This document shows, piece by piece, positions 5,376-5,536 of a DNA stretch of 5,536 nucleotides. The notes beneath the pieces were generated by a model, which worked only from the letters and a program-made list of their open reading frames with translations, was not told where the DNA came from and searched no databases. Numbering within the stretch: the first letter of the stretch is position 1; each line of letters starts with the position of its first letter. The translations under genes were made by a program, and so were the position numbers. Source of the DNA: Candidatus Hydrogenedentota bacterium (lineage in GTDB: Bacteria; Hydrogenedentota; Hydrogenedentia; Hydrogenedentales; SLHB01); contig SLSB01000450.1 in NCBI GenBank assembly GCA_007130675.1, positions 1-5,536 of the forward strand. Reading direction: 5' to 3'.

Positions 5376-5536
5376 ACCTCGATTTCAGTTTTGCCATGGA
5401 TTGCAGCGCGGCCCGCACCAGTTCCTCGGGCGGCGCATCCGCGCCGAGTTTGGTGCGCGCCTGGGCTGCCGCCTTGCGGGCTTCGCCGATGGTGCATCCC
5501 AAGGCCGTCAGCGCCTCGAGCACGTCGTCCTCCTCC
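5374..5536 (-). CDS. ruvA: RuvA, C-terminal fragment (Holliday junction-binding subunit), cut by the window edge
   Basis: Only the last 54 residues and the TGA stop (5376 to 5374) are inside the window, and the gene continues past the right edge. The translated tail starts EEDDVLEALTALGCTIGEAR and ends in LQSMAKLKSR. It matches RuvA domain III, the small three-helix domain that contacts RuvB and regulates its ATPase: an acidic start, an L-x-x-LG turn with a following helix, then a PPEELVRAAL helix. The tetramer core and the helix-hairpin-helix DNA-binding motifs must lie upstream, outside the window. Its position directly before ruvB strengthens the call. The break is a window boundary, not a truncation of the gene. 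Confidence 0.9.
   Translation of the reverse strand, partial: EEDDVLEALTALGCTIGEARKAAAQARTKLGADAPPEELVRAALQSMAKLKSR

Overview
This is an ordinary-looking piece of bacterial chromosome. It has high G+C coding sequence, and all six genes read on the minus strand, so biological order runs from the right edge to the left. No gene is diagnostic of a phylum. A canonical RuvAB pair, a Fis-type sigma-54 activator, a stand-alone PilZ protein, a long-chain flavodoxin and an exported alpha/beta hydrolase would fit an uncultured Gram-negative lineage such as the Planctomycetota or Hydrogenedentota. That placement is inference, not evidence from a marker.

Right to left: the C-terminal end of ruvA (5374-5536, cut by the window edge) is followed after 65 nt by complete ruvB (4286-5308). 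RuvA and RuvB form the Holliday-junction branch-migration motor. The short spacer between them holds a long nearly perfect inverted repeat. Next comes a 618-nt stretch without a convincing gene (3668-4285). It carries a 66-nt imperfect palindrome with 28-nt arms, a second hairpin with 12-nt arms, and a possible promoter. It leads into a 115-residue single-domain PilZ protein (3320-3667), a predicted c-di-GMP receptor, which ends at a strong hairpin (3232-3257).

The sigma-54-dependent activator (1776-3146) then starts from its own near-consensus sigma-70 promoter. Its AAA+ and DNA-binding domains are intact, but its receiver domain has lost most of the phosphorylation-pocket residues. Behind it are a long-chain flavodoxin (1145-1648) with a strong Shine-Dalgarno and, 62 nt further on, a putative exported alpha/beta hydrolase (234-1082), possibly in one transcript. 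The last 233 nt at the left edge are non-coding and contain a run of small hairpins.

The genes fall into at least three transcription units: ruvAB, pilZ, and the sigma-54 activator. The flavodoxin-hydrolase pair probably makes a fourth. I see no CRISPR array, transposase, phage gene, toxin-antitoxin pair, tRNA or rRNA, and no clear new multigene system. The best leads are the degenerate receiver of the sigma-54 activator and the non-coding inverted repeats.
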